NCBI RefSeq assembly: GCF_014197245.1
Contig: NZ_JACIFF010000006.1
Location: 248,001-312,000 of the forward strand
DNA length: 64,000 nucleotides
From: Neolewinella aquimaris
Lineage (GTDB): Bacteria > Bacteroidota > Bacteroidia > Chitinophagales > Saprospiraceae
Direction of reading: 5' to 3'
In this document: positions 36,073 to 44,564 of the stretch, piece by piece
How the letters are laid out: each line of letters opens with the position of its first letter
Position numbering within the stretch: position 1 is the stretch's first letter
Position numbers and translations under genes: made by a program
The notes under the pieces: model-generated
What the model saw: the letters and a program-made list of their open reading frames with translations, nothing else
Database searches by the model: none
Told to the model about the DNA's origin: nothing

Positions 36073-37047
36073 CGCAGCCCGCGCAATCCCCACCAGGTCC
36101 TGATCCCGCATACAGCGAAAGTGCCCCTGTGGGCATGCCGCATAACCGATCTTGGAACAGGGACGACAGTCTAGTCCCCCCACCTCGGCCGTCACGTGCG
36201 CCGGCCCATCCGGCAAATAGGGATACATCCCAAAGGTCGGCACGGTATTCCCCCATACGCTCACGATCGGCCGCCGGAAGGCCGCGGCAATGTGCATCAA
36301 ACCCGTGTCGTGGGTGATCACCACCGCCGCCCGCCGCACCAGGTCGGCCGAACCGTTCAGCGAATACTTTCCGCAGCCATTCTCAATGTGCGTCCCGGTC
36401 GCCGCGATTTGTTCGCCCATTTCCGCCTCGGCGGGCCCACCCAATAAAACAACGGGGCAGGGTAGGGCGGCGCAGATTTCAATCATCTGCTCGGTTTCCA
36501 GTCGCTTCGTCGCATGGGCCGCCCCGATCACAAAGGCCACGTAGGGTACGTCGGGAGCCTGTACGCCTTCTTCCACGCCGATAAAGTAATCCAGCCCCTT
36601 CCCGTCGTCCGTTACCCCGAGAATGTCCTGCGCCGCATCGAGGTAGCGATCCACGATGTGCCGATCGGGCATGCGGTCGATCCGAAAGCGGGTCAGCAGA
36701 AATTTTTGAACATTAAGCTTATCGAAGGTGGCCGTTCGCGGAGGTTTCCGACCACGCCGTAGGTTTCCCAACCGCAGCCGCTGCTTCAGCTCCAGCGTCC
36801 GCAGATTGCCGTGCAGGTCGATCAGGTGGGTGAAGCCTTCCGCCGTCAGGTCGCCGGCGATCTCCGACAGGTTCTTCTCGATCAGCCATAGGCGGTCGAT
36901 GTACGGATTATGCCGTACGGTAGCTGCAAAGCTTTTCTTAGTGAGAAAGTGCACCTCCGCCCCGGTCTGCAATTTTACGCAGCGCACGACCGGCGAAGTC
37001 AGTACGATGTCACCGATGGACGAAAAGCGGACGATGAGAACTTTCAC
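36052..37047 (-). CDS. glycosyltransferase family 9 (heptosyltransferase-like)
   Basis: 331 residues from a GTG at 37045-37047 that overlaps the bioD stop (GTGA). The start KVLIVRFSSIGDIVLTSPVVR and the C-terminal domain with VVLLGGPAEAEMGEQI and AVVITHDTGLMHIAAAFRRP...SVWGN are typical of the ADP-heptose:LPS heptosyltransferase family. It probably adds a sugar to the lipid A core. Acceptor and sugar cannot be told. Third gene of hemH-bioD-GT9. Confidence 0.88.
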   Translation of the reverse strand: MKVLIVRFSSIGDIVLTSPVVRCVKLQTGAEVHFLTKKSFAATVRHNPYIDRLWLIEKNLSEIAGDLTAEGFTHLIDLHGNLRTLELKQRLRLGNLRRGRKPPRTATFDKLNVQKFLLTRFRIDRMPDRHIVDRYLDAAQDILGVTDDGKGLDYFIGVEEGVQAPDVPYVAFVIGAAHATKRLETEQMIEICAALPCPVVLLGGPAEAEMGEQIAATGTHIENGCGKYSLNGSADLVRRAAVVITHDTGLMHIAAAFRRPIVSVWGNTVPTFGMYPYLPDGPAHVTAEVGGLDCRPCSKIGYAACPQGHFRCMRDQDLVGIARAALLAVEA

Positions 37048-37673
37048 GAAGGCGTGAAGTTAAGCTCGGTTTGCGCAGCCAGCTTGCGTAGTGCCTCCCG
37101 ATTCACCACCGGCAATTCGGGAAGTGTCGCGATTATGGGTACCCCTCCCATTTTTTCGATGATCCGTGCCGACTCCGGGTTATCGCCGCCGCTGAATACG
37201 ATGCCACCGACTTTGCACCCGCGTCCCCGCAGCACCTCCAAACTCAGCAGCGTATGGTTGATGCTACCCAGGTAATGTCGGGAAACGAGGATCACCGGAA
37301 GGTCCAGGTGAATCGCCAGGTCGATCATGCAGTGGCGTTCGTTGATTGGCACCAGTAAGCCCCCCGCCCCCTCCACCAATAGGGGACGCCCGCGCTGCGG
37401 CGGCAGCGTGAAGTCGGCCAACTTTATTTCTATCCCATCCAGCCGGGCAGCGTAGTGGGGACTGGCGGGTGTATTTAGCCGGTAGCGTTCGGGATGGTAG
37501 CGCTCATTCGGCAGACCGGTCCATTCCCGTACCCGTTCGGTATCGCCGAAGGCAAGGTCGCCGGCCTGCACCGGTTTCCAGTAGTCGGCATCGAGTGCAA
37601 GCTGCAGAAACGCACTCGCGACCGTTTTACCCACCTCGGTACCGATACCACTTATAAAGTAGGCTTCCTTCAT
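37044..37673 (-). CDS. bioD: dethiobiotin synthetase
   Basis: 209 residues from the ATG at 37671-37673 (MKEAYFISGIGTEVGKTVAS), overlapping the hemH stop (ATGA). The frame is open far upstream, but that is antisense-like shadow over hemH. The P-loop is GIGTEVGKT with Lys16; EGAGGLLVPINE and YWKPVQAGD are typical BioD. It closes the ureido ring of dethiobiotin with ATP and CO2, the penultimate step of biotin synthesis. No other bio gene is in the window. Confidence 0.92.
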   Translation of the reverse strand: MKEAYFISGIGTEVGKTVASAFLQLALDADYWKPVQAGDLAFGDTERVREWTGLPNERYHPERYRLNTPASPHYAARLDGIEIKLADFTLPPQRGRPLLVEGAGGLLVPINERHCMIDLAIHLDLPVILVSRHYLGSINHTLLSLEVLRGRGCKVGGIVFSGGDNPESARIIEKMGGVPIIATLPELPVVNREALRKLAAQTELNFTPS

Positions 37674-38752
37674 GCTACTGCTTCCCGGGTTTCCTGACGG
37701 ATCATGCTCGCTAGTGCGGCGATCCACCGCGGATCGTCGTTGAGGCTGGGTACGAGGTCGATCCGCTCGCCGCCCCACTTTTCGAACTCCTCCTGGTATT
37801 CCACCCCGATCTCGATGGTCGTTTCCAGGCAGTCGGCGACGAAGGCCGGGCTGAAGCACAAGATCTTCTTCGCTCCCCGCTCCTTGGCCCACTCCTCCAG
37901 CACGTCGATGGTGTAGGGCTTGGCCCAGTCGTCGAACCCGAGTCGGCTCTGGAAGCTGGTCGTGTAGCGGTCGGGACTCAGGCCCAGGTTGTCCGCGATG
38001 GCGCGGGTGGTGGCGTGGCACTGGGCGCTGTAGCAAAACTGGTTGACGCGGGAGATGCTCCCACAGCAGCCGTCGACCACGTAGCAGTGATTGCAGTCGT
38101 CGGCCTTCTTGAGTTGCCGCTGGGGCAGGCCGTGGTAGCTGAAGATGATGTGATCGTAGCGATCCAGGTCGCCAAGGTCGCGGGCGTTGTCGGCAAATAC
38201 CTTGATCAACTCCGGCTGCTCGTAGTAGCTGTTGACGAGTTTCACGTCGGGGATCGTCTGCTGCTTACTCAGCAGCCGCATCACTTCCTGGTGTACCGAG
38301 CCGGTGGTGGCACTGGCGTACTGGGGGAAGAGCGGGAAAACAAGGATGCTCGAAACCTGTTCGGCCAGCAGTTCACCGAGGGCGGCTTCAATGCTGGGGC
38401 TCTGGTACCGCATGGCGAGCCGCACGACGTAGTCGTCGCCCAGGGCGGCGGCAACCTTTTCGGTCACCACTTCTCCGTAATACTTAAGCGGACTGCCGTT
38501 TTCCGTCCACAGTTCCTGGTAGAGCTTGGTCGATCCACCGGCCTTGAAGGGGTTCACGATACCCGAGCGGATCGGTGCGATGATGCCCCGCACAAGCAGT
38601 TGCTGGGCTACGCCGGGGAGGTTGTCGATCACCCGGGGGTCGGTCAGGAATTCCCCGAGGTAGCGGTTGACCGCCGCCGGCGTGGGGGCATCCGGCGTGC
38701 CCAGGTTGACGAGCAGCACGCCCTGTTTTCCGAAGTGGGGCTGGAGAGCCAT
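37670..38752 (-). CDS. hemH: ferrochelatase
   Basis: 360 residues from the ATG at 38750-38752 (MALQPHFGKQGVLLVNLGTP). Iron insertion into protoporphyrin: catalytic His207 in SYHGLPQRQ and Glu310 in DCLETTIEIG. The porphyrin-binding lip (RVIDNLP...IIAPIRSG) is present. Six cysteines fall between 220 and 245 (DDCNHC, DGCC, QFCYSAQC), a dense cluster that could bind metal or a 2Fe-2S cluster, as reported for some bacterial ferrochelatases. First gene of the hemH-bioD-GT9 operon and divergent from the TspO-like gene. Confidence 0.94.
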   Translation of the reverse strand: MALQPHFGKQGVLLVNLGTPDAPTPAAVNRYLGEFLTDPRVIDNLPGVAQQLLVRGIIAPIRSGIVNPFKAGGSTKLYQELWTENGSPLKYYGEVVTEKVAAALGDDYVVRLAMRYQSPSIEAALGELLAEQVSSILVFPLFPQYASATTGSVHQEVMRLLSKQQTIPDVKLVNSYYEQPELIKVFADNARDLGDLDRYDHIIFSYHGLPQRQLKKADDCNHCYVVDGCCGSISRVNQFCYSAQCHATTRAIADNLGLSPDRYTTSFQSRLGFDDWAKPYTIDVLEEWAKERGAKKILCFSPAFVADCLETTIEIGVEYQEEFEKWGGERIDLVPSLNDDPRWIAALASMIRQETREAVA

Positions 38753-38828
38753 AGCAGGTTCGATTATTATAGTACGCTGAATTAACCCCACAGCATGCAT
38801 TCGGTTGTATACCCAAAACCTTCACCCC

Positions 38829-39590
38829 ATGCCCGTCTCCCCCGCCACCCGCAATTGGCGTTACGCCCTCCTGGCCACCTTCATCCTGGTGCCGGTGGTC
38901 AATTACCTGCCCATTCTGCTCGATGTCTCCCAGGACCGCTTCACCGACGACGTCGACACCCGGGTAGACGCCGCCGGCTACGGCTTCTCCATCTGGGGCG
39001 TAATTTTCACCGGCATGCTGATCTTTTCCGCCCTGCAGCTGAAGGTAGACCGGGATACGGTCCCCCTCCGCCGCGCTTACCGCTTTCTCACGGTTGCCGG
39101 CCTGGCGAGCATCGCCTTCGTTCCGATCAGCCTGGGCAGCAACCAGCTGTGGGGATTCGTAGACCTGCTCTGGCACCTCGTAGCCCTCATCGGTGCCCAC
39201 CTCGCCCTGCGCGCCCACGTTCGGGAGGTAGGCGATCCGCAGTACGGCTGGACTTACTTCGCCCCCTCCATTTACCTGGGCTGGATCAGCGCGGCAACGG
39301 TCATCTCCACCGCCCTCGCCCTCGATCAATTGGGGGTATCCTTCGCTCCGCAAACAGCCATCTACATCGCCACCGCCCTCGTCCTGGTCTTAATCTCGCT
39401 GGGCATTTACCTGGGCCTGCGCAACGACGGCATCTACGCCCTCACGGTAGCCTGGGCCCTGGTCGCCGTCGCCGTAGAACAACAGGACGCGCCACCCATC
39501 TTTTGGGCGGGAATCGCAGGAGCAGTAGCATTGGTAATGCTAGCCCTATCTGGCATCCTGGGCAAGCGCAAGTTCTTCTACGCCACCTAA
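38829..39590 (+). CDS. TspO/MBR-related tryptophan-rich membrane protein
   Basis: 253 residues from the ATG at 38829 (MPVSPATRNWRYALLATFIL). Seven or so membrane helices; the AAGYGFSIWGVIFTGML motif, the NQLWGFVDLLWHLVAL region and YGWTYFAPSIYLGWISAATV are like the TspO and tryptophan-rich sensory protein superfamily. Longer than TspO (about 160). TspO proteins bind porphyrins, and this gene is divergent from hemH. Role not shown. Confidence 0.75.
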   Translation: MPVSPATRNWRYALLATFILVPVVNYLPILLDVSQDRFTDDVDTRVDAAGYGFSIWGVIFTGMLIFSALQLKVDRDTVPLRRAYRFLTVAGLASIAFVPISLGSNQLWGFVDLLWHLVALIGAHLALRAHVREVGDPQYGWTYFAPSIYLGWISAATVISTALALDQLGVSFAPQTAIYIATALVLVLISLGIYLGLRNDGIYALTVAWALVAVAVEQQDAPPIFWAGIAGAVALVMLALSGILGKRKFFYAT

Positions 39591-39604
39591 AGTCGAGCCG
39601 CTAA

Positions 39605-39698
39605 AAGGTCGAGGCGTTCTACGCCGAGCAGACCCATGCGGCAGCAACACCACCTAAGGTCGAGGCGTTTTACGCCGAGCAAAGCCGAGCGGCAGCAA
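39605..39698. repeat. two-copy direct repeat of about 43 bases
   Basis: AAGGTCGAGGCGTTCTACGC (39605) and AAGGTCGAGGCGTTTTACGC (39656) start two copies, each followed by CGAGCA, a seven-base variable piece and GCGGCAGCAA, with a period of 51 bases. They differ at few positions. The core GGCGT-TYT-ACGCC forms a small hairpin. They lie in a gene-free stretch, apart from any coding sequence. Confidence 0.85.
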
Positions 39699-39738
39699 AT
39701 CCGCGAAAATCCGCGAAGAAAATCTGCTTAAATCTGCG
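39697..39738. repeat. four copies of AAATCYGC(G/T)
   Basis: Units at 39697, 39707, 39720 and 39730 (AAATCCGCG twice, AAATCTGCT, AAATCTGCG). The pattern follows directly on the 51-base repeat. The whole 39591-39824 stretch has no gene. Confidence 0.75.
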
Positions 39739-39824
39739 TTGGAAAAAAAAGTCTCGGACCAGAGCCCACTCCACCCAAGTAAGCCCGCCTAAACTATTCA
39801 CCGCTGCTAAGGTGTTGCTGTTCC

Positions 39825-40892
39825 GTGGTACAATCGACCGTTGCCAAATTGCTGCTTTCCCCCCTGTCGCTGCTCTACGGGGCGGGGGTAGGCTTTCGGA
39901 ACTGGGCCTACCGGCGGGGCATCATGCGGGGCATTTCCTTTTCGGTGCCGGTGATCAGCGTCGGAAACCTATCGGTAGGCGGGGCGGGGAAGACGCCGCA
40001 CATCGAGTACTTGATCCGGCTGCTCGACCCCTACATCAACATTGCTACCCTCAGCCGGGGCTACCGCCGCAAGACTAGGGGCTTCCTGGAAGTACGGCCG
40101 GAGATGCCGGTGGAGGACGTCGGCGACGAACCCCTGCAATACGCGCGCAAATTTCCCGACGTGATGGTCACCGTTGCCGAAGAACGGGCCTTTGCCATTC
40201 CGGAGATCGTAGGCCGCCGCCCCGACATTCAGTTGGTCCTGCTCGACGACGCCTTCCAGCACCGGGCCGTCAAGCCGGGCCTGAACATCCTACTTACCGA
40301 ATACGCCCTCCCCTTCACCCGCGACTACCTCCTGCCCAGCGGCCGCCTGCGGGAATGGCGCAGTGGGTACGAGCGGGCCGACGTGATCGTCGTCAGCAAG
40401 TGTCCCCCCAACCTCGACCGCGCCGCCGCCGACCGTCTGATCGAAGAGATCGACCCCCTGCCGCACCAGCGGGTGTTCTTCAGCTACTACGGTTACGCTA
40501 CCCCGTATTACCTGCTCGACCACCGTTACCGCCTGAGAATGGAAGAAGGGATCGACGTCCTCCTGATTTCCGCCATTGCTAATACGGATTACCTCCTCTC
40601 GCACCTGCGCACCGCCGCCAAAAACGTGCGCAGCCTCGACTACGCCGACCACCACTACTTCAGCGCGAACGACCTGTCGAACCTGAAGCGACGCTTCGAA
40701 GAAATGCCGGGGCGCCACCGCGCCATCATTACGACGGAAAAGGATGCTACCCGCCTGGAAGTGCACCGCGAATACATCGCCGCGGAGAAGCTGCCCGTCT
40801 TCGTCCTGCCCGTGGAAGTGAAATTTCACTTTGGGCAAGGAGGGATCTTCGACCAGCTGGTGCGCGACTACCTGATCGGCTTCGAGTCGTGA
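39825..40892 (+). CDS. lpxK: tetraacyldisaccharide 4'-kinase
   Basis: 355 residues from a GTG at 39825 (VQSTVAKLLLSPLSLLYG). LpxK phosphorylates the 4' position of lipid A precursor at the inner membrane. The N-terminal membrane-associated helix is followed by the P-loop SVGGAGKTP at 50-58, TLSRGYRRKTRG, DVGDEPLQYARKF and VLLDDAFQHRAV, all typical. It shows the organism makes lipid A. Confidence 0.94.
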   Translation: MVQSTVAKLLLSPLSLLYGAGVGFRNWAYRRGIMRGISFSVPVISVGNLSVGGAGKTPHIEYLIRLLDPYINIATLSRGYRRKTRGFLEVRPEMPVEDVGDEPLQYARKFPDVMVTVAEERAFAIPEIVGRRPDIQLVLLDDAFQHRAVKPGLNILLTEYALPFTRDYLLPSGRLREWRSGYERADVIVVSKCPPNLDRAAADRLIEEIDPLPHQRVFFSYYGYATPYYLLDHRYRLRMEEGIDVLLISAIANTDYLLSHLRTAAKNVRSLDYADHHYFSANDLSNLKRRFEEMPGRHRAIITTEKDATRLEVHREYIAAEKLPVFVLPVEVKFHFGQGGIFDQLVRDYLIGFES

Positions 40893-40940
40893 CCGGCTTG
40901 CGCTTTATGCCTACTTTGCAGCCCCGTTTACCAACTGACT

Positions 40941-42239
40941 ATGTCCAAACCCTTTTTCTGGGTCCTGCACTTCCTGAGTCGCTGGATGCTCCGCACCTTT
41001 TACCCCGCGATGGAAACCGAGGGGGTGCACTACGCCAACCACCCCGGCCCCACGCTGCTGTGCGGCAATCACCCGAACACCCTGGCCGATCCGCTCATGG
41101 CCGGCATTCACCTCGATTACCAGACCTACTTTCTCGCCAACGCGGGACTGTGGATGAACCCCGTGACGGCCTTCATCATCGACCCCTTCTGCATACCGGT
41201 AGCCCGCCCCAAGGACAAGGAAGCCGGCGCCGATAAGGGCAGTAAGGAAGAAGTGTTCAACCGCACCTTCAACGCCCTGGAAACGGGCAAGATCATGTAC
41301 ATCGCCCCGGAGGCCTACTCCGAGCTTGAGCGCAAACTGCGAAAAGTAAAAGCCGGGGCGGCCAGCCTGGCCCTCGAGGGAGAATCCCGCAACGGGTGGA
41401 AGCTGGGAATAACCCTACAGCCCGTGGGCATCAACTACGAAAGTCCCACTACCTGCTTCAGCCGCGCCTTCGTGCGCTATGGCGAACCGATCGTCGCCGC
41501 CGAATGGCGCGAACAGTACGAAAAGAGCCCCATGCGGGCGGTCCGCGGCCTGACCAACCTGCTCAGCGAGCGTATGGAGGGCCTGCTGATCCACACCAAA
41601 AACAAGACCGAAGAAAGGTGCCTGCGCCGCATCGACCGGAGCGTCCAAAACGACCGCCCCATGACCGTCTCGGCCCACCACTACCGCACCCAACGCATCC
41701 TCACCTGGTTACGCGAACTGGGGGAAGACCAACGCGAATCGCTCTGCGCCCTGGCGAGTGAGTACGATAGCCTGCTGCGCGCGGAGGGCCGGCAGGACCT
41801 CGAATACAGCAGCCACCCCCGGCGCAATTATACCCCCGGGCTCTTCCTTGCCCTGCCGCTCTTCCTGTACGGCCTGATCAATCACCTGCCCTGGTTGGTG
41901 GCAATCAATGCGATCTGGAAGGCACTCGGCATCGACCGCGGCTATAAAGCTACGGTGCAGACCCTCGGTTCGTGGGTAGTGTTGCCCCTGCTTTACCTCT
42001 TGCAAACCCTCCTACTTAATTGGATATATCCCGGCGGTCAGGGCTGGCTTTACTTGCTTAGTTTGCCCGTATCCGGCCTATTTGCCCTACGCTACTGGGT
42101 CACTTACCGGGCCTTCTGGGCCGGGCGGTTCAGCGGCCGCAGCAAGTCGCACGACCGCCTGCAGTCCCTACGCAACCAACTGATGGCGGCGCTGCCGGCC
42201 TTTGATGACAGCGTGTCCACTACGCCCCGTACCGCCTGA
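40941..42239 (+). CDS. membrane-bound glycerolipid acyltransferase
   Basis: 432 residues. PlsC-type domain with LLCGNHPNTLADPLMAG (His-x5-Asp, as in the Gat-like branch rather than His-x4-Asp) and YIAPEAYSE near 120-135. The C-terminal third carries two or three membrane helices (LFLALPLFLYGLINHLPWLV and WVVLPLLYLLQTLLLNWIY). It probably transfers an acyl chain to a glycerolipid; substrate unknown. A candidate start signal TACTTTG lies 30 bases upstream. Follows lpxK by 48 bases. Confidence 0.82.
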   Translation: MSKPFFWVLHFLSRWMLRTFYPAMETEGVHYANHPGPTLLCGNHPNTLADPLMAGIHLDYQTYFLANAGLWMNPVTAFIIDPFCIPVARPKDKEAGADKGSKEEVFNRTFNALETGKIMYIAPEAYSELERKLRKVKAGAASLALEGESRNGWKLGITLQPVGINYESPTTCFSRAFVRYGEPIVAAEWREQYEKSPMRAVRGLTNLLSERMEGLLIHTKNKTEERCLRRIDRSVQNDRPMTVSAHHYRTQRILTWLRELGEDQRESLCALASEYDSLLRAEGRQDLEYSSHPRRNYTPGLFLALPLFLYGLINHLPWLVAINAIWKALGIDRGYKATVQTLGSWVVLPLLYLLQTLLLNWIYPGGQGWLYLLSLPVSGLFALRYWVTYRAFWAGRFSGRSKSHDRLQSLRNQLMAALPAFDDSVSTTPRTA

Positions 42240-42241
42240 CC

Positions 42242-43171
42242 ATGGATTTAGCTATACAGATTGGAATTTTTGTCGTTGCGATCGCGGCGCTGCTGTGGTC
42301 GAGCGACCGCTTCGTGGAGTCGGCCGAGCGCATCGGTCTGTCGCTGGGCATAAGTCCGTTCATCATCGGAGTCACCATCGTGGCCTTCGGCACTTCGCTG
42401 CCGGAACTGGCTACGAGCATTGTCTCGGTACTCGACGGCACCAGCCAGATCGTAATCGGCAACGTGGTGGGGTCAAACATCACCAACATCGCCCTGGTGC
42501 TCGGGCTTACCGCCGTGGTGGTGAAGAACATCGACCTCGACTACAACCTCTGGCACATCGACATTCCCTTCCTGTGGGGCAGCGCCTTCCTGCTGTACTT
42601 CACGGTAATGGATGGTAATCTGTCGATCTTCGAGTGTTTCCTGTTCCTCGGGGGGATCGTCATTTTTCTGGCGTACAGCTTTAAGGACCAGGACAAGCCC
42701 GACAAGAAGGACCGTCCCGGAGCCGGGGTGAAGGACTATCTGCTGCTGATCGTCGGCGGTGCCGGGGTGAGCCTGGCTGCCAGTTTCGTTATCGAGGCCA
42801 TCACCGGCATCAGCACCATCCTGAACGTGGCACCCACCGTGATCGCACTGTCTGCCGTAGCCGTCGGGACGAGCCTTCCCGAAGTGGCCGTGAGTCTGGC
42901 GGCGGCGCGTAGGGGCAAGGCGTCGATCGCAGTGGGCAATGCCATCGGGTCCAACATTTTTAACACCTTCATCGTGATGGCCATTCCGCGCTTTTTCGGT
43001 CCGCTGGTTATCCCTCCCGAGATCATCACGACTTACCTGCCCCTGATGATCGTCATGACCGTTTTGCTGGGGGTCATGAGCAACAACCGCAAGATCACCC
43101 GCTGGGAGGGCTATGTTTTACTGTTGTTTTACGCTTGGTACTTCTCGGCCATCATCCAGGATGCGGCCTAG
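42242..43171 (+). CDS. calcium/sodium antiporter family protein
   Basis: 309 residues, ten to eleven membrane helices. The two inverted alpha repeats are clear: AFGTSLPELATSIVSVLDG...GNVVGSNITNI and AVGTSLPEVAVSLAAARRG...GNAIGSNIFNT, as in the NCX/CaCA superfamily (YrbG). Exchanges Na+ or H+ with Ca2+. Starts two bases after the acyltransferase stop, so likely co-transcribed with it. Confidence 0.93.
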   Translation: MDLAIQIGIFVVAIAALLWSSDRFVESAERIGLSLGISPFIIGVTIVAFGTSLPELATSIVSVLDGTSQIVIGNVVGSNITNIALVLGLTAVVVKNIDLDYNLWHIDIPFLWGSAFLLYFTVMDGNLSIFECFLFLGGIVIFLAYSFKDQDKPDKKDRPGAGVKDYLLLIVGGAGVSLAASFVIEAITGISTILNVAPTVIALSAVAVGTSLPEVAVSLAAARRGKASIAVGNAIGSNIFNTFIVMAIPRFFGPLVIPPEIITTYLPLMIVMTVLLGVMSNNRKITRWEGYVLLLFYAWYFSAIIQDAA

Positions 43172-43259
43172 GGTGTTTAAAGGGTGCTAGAATGATCGCA
43201 CGGAAGTCTAGTGGTGCCTATTTCTACTCCATTATGACAGAAGCCTTTTCCGCTTAATT

Positions 43260-43267
43260 TATCTTTG
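43260..43267 (+). promoter_or_regulatory. -7 box (TATCTTTG) before hemA
   Basis: Exact TAnnTTTG match. It covers the GTG at 43267, which is therefore an unlikely start; the ATG at 43288 would lie about 15 bases after the expected transcript start. Confidence 0.5.
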
Positions 43268-43287
43268 TGACCGTTCCGACCCCATCC

Positions 43288-44547
43288 ATGCTGCAGCACT
43301 TTCACATTCTTACGCTTACCCACCGCAATGCCAAACTCAAAGAGATTGGCGAGCTGGTAACCGCGTTTGAGGGGGGAGATGGCCTGCACGAGCGGCTCGC
43401 TCAGCTGCGGGACCGCGGAATGGTCAACGAAATATTCTATTCCTCCACCTGCAATCGCATCCTGCTCCTCTTCACGACGGACCAAAAGGTGGACGACGTA
43501 TTCAAAAGTTCCCTGCTGCCCTTCCCGGCCGCCGGACTGACCCGCCTGAAGCACCTCTCCGGACTGCGCGCGATCCGGCACCTATATGAAGTAGCCGGTT
43601 CGATCGATTCCCTCGTCGTCGGTGAACGGCAAATACTGGGTCAGCTACGGGAAAGTCAGGAGCGCTGCTGGAAGTGGGGACTGATCGGCGACGACCTGCG
43701 CATCATCTGCAACCAGGCCGTCCTCGCCGCGAAGGACATCTACGCGAACACCCGCATCGGTGAAAAATCCGTTTCCGTCGTTTCGCTTTCCATGCAACAA
43801 CTGCAACGGTACGCTCCCAGTCGGAAGGCCAGGATTCTGCTGGTAGGTGCCGGGCAGACCAACCTCCTGGTCACCAAGTTTCTGCGCAAGCAGGGCTACG
43901 CCAACGTCACCATCGCCAACCGTACCGTAAAACGCGCCGAGCAGCTGGTAAGTGGATTCGAGAACGGACGGGCACTGAGCCTGGGAGAATTAAGCGATTA
44001 CCGGGATGGATTCGACGTCCTGTTCGTCTGCACGGCCGCGGCTCACGCAACCATCACGCCGGAACTGTTCGGATCGCTGCTGGCCGGCGAGTCTCCGAAA
44101 GATAAGATCGTAGTCGACCTCGGCGTCCCGGCTGACGTCGCCGAAAGCACCATAGCCCGTTATGAATTTACCTACATCGCCATCGAGCACCTGCGTGCCC
44201 TGGCGGAGGAGAACATGGACTTCCGCCGCCGCGAGGTCGACCTGGCCCACGAAATCATCGAGCGCCACCTCGTCGAAACCGAAACCCTCTACCAGACCCG
44301 TCTCATCGAGCGCGCCATGGTCGAAGTTCCGGGGCAGATCAAGGCCATCCGCCACAACGCGGTCAATAAAGTCTTCCGCAAGGAGCTCGAAGACCTCGAC
44401 CCCCAGGCCCGGGAGCTGATGGACCGCATGCTCCAGTACATGGAAAAGCGCTGCATCGGTATTCCCATGCAGGCCGCCCGCGAGGCAGTGTTGTCGCCCC
44501 GCCCCGCCGCCCCGCAACGGAAGTCCACCGCTGAGGCCATCAGTTAA
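43288..44547 (+). CDS. hemA: glutamyl-tRNA reductase
   Basis: 419 residues from the ATG at 43288 (MLQHFHILTLTHRNAKLKEI). First step of C5 tetrapyrrole synthesis, reducing Glu-tRNA(Glu) to glutamate-1-semialdehyde. Catalytic Cys55 in SSTCNR, then VVGERQILGQLRESQ, the NADPH Rossmann stretch ARILLVGAGQTNLLVTKFL, and the C-terminal dimer domain. hemH at 37.7 kb shows the rest of heme synthesis is used. Convergent with the next gene. Confidence 0.95.
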   Translation: MLQHFHILTLTHRNAKLKEIGELVTAFEGGDGLHERLAQLRDRGMVNEIFYSSTCNRILLLFTTDQKVDDVFKSSLLPFPAAGLTRLKHLSGLRAIRHLYEVAGSIDSLVVGERQILGQLRESQERCWKWGLIGDDLRIICNQAVLAAKDIYANTRIGEKSVSVVSLSMQQLQRYAPSRKARILLVGAGQTNLLVTKFLRKQGYANVTIANRTVKRAEQLVSGFENGRALSLGELSDYRDGFDVLFVCTAAAHATITPELFGSLLAGESPKDKIVVDLGVPADVAESTIARYEFTYIAIEHLRALAEENMDFRRREVDLAHEIIERHLVETETLYQTRLIERAMVEVPGQIKAIRHNAVNKVFRKELEDLDPQARELMDRMLQYMEKRCIGIPMQAAREAVLSPRPAAPQRKSTAEAIS

Positions 44548-44564
44548 CCTTCTCCGGTTTCACC

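Noticed and set aside
37674-38036. N-terminal extension of BioD through hemH
   Set aside because: The extension is an out-of-frame reading of ferrochelatase; the conserved start is at 37673.
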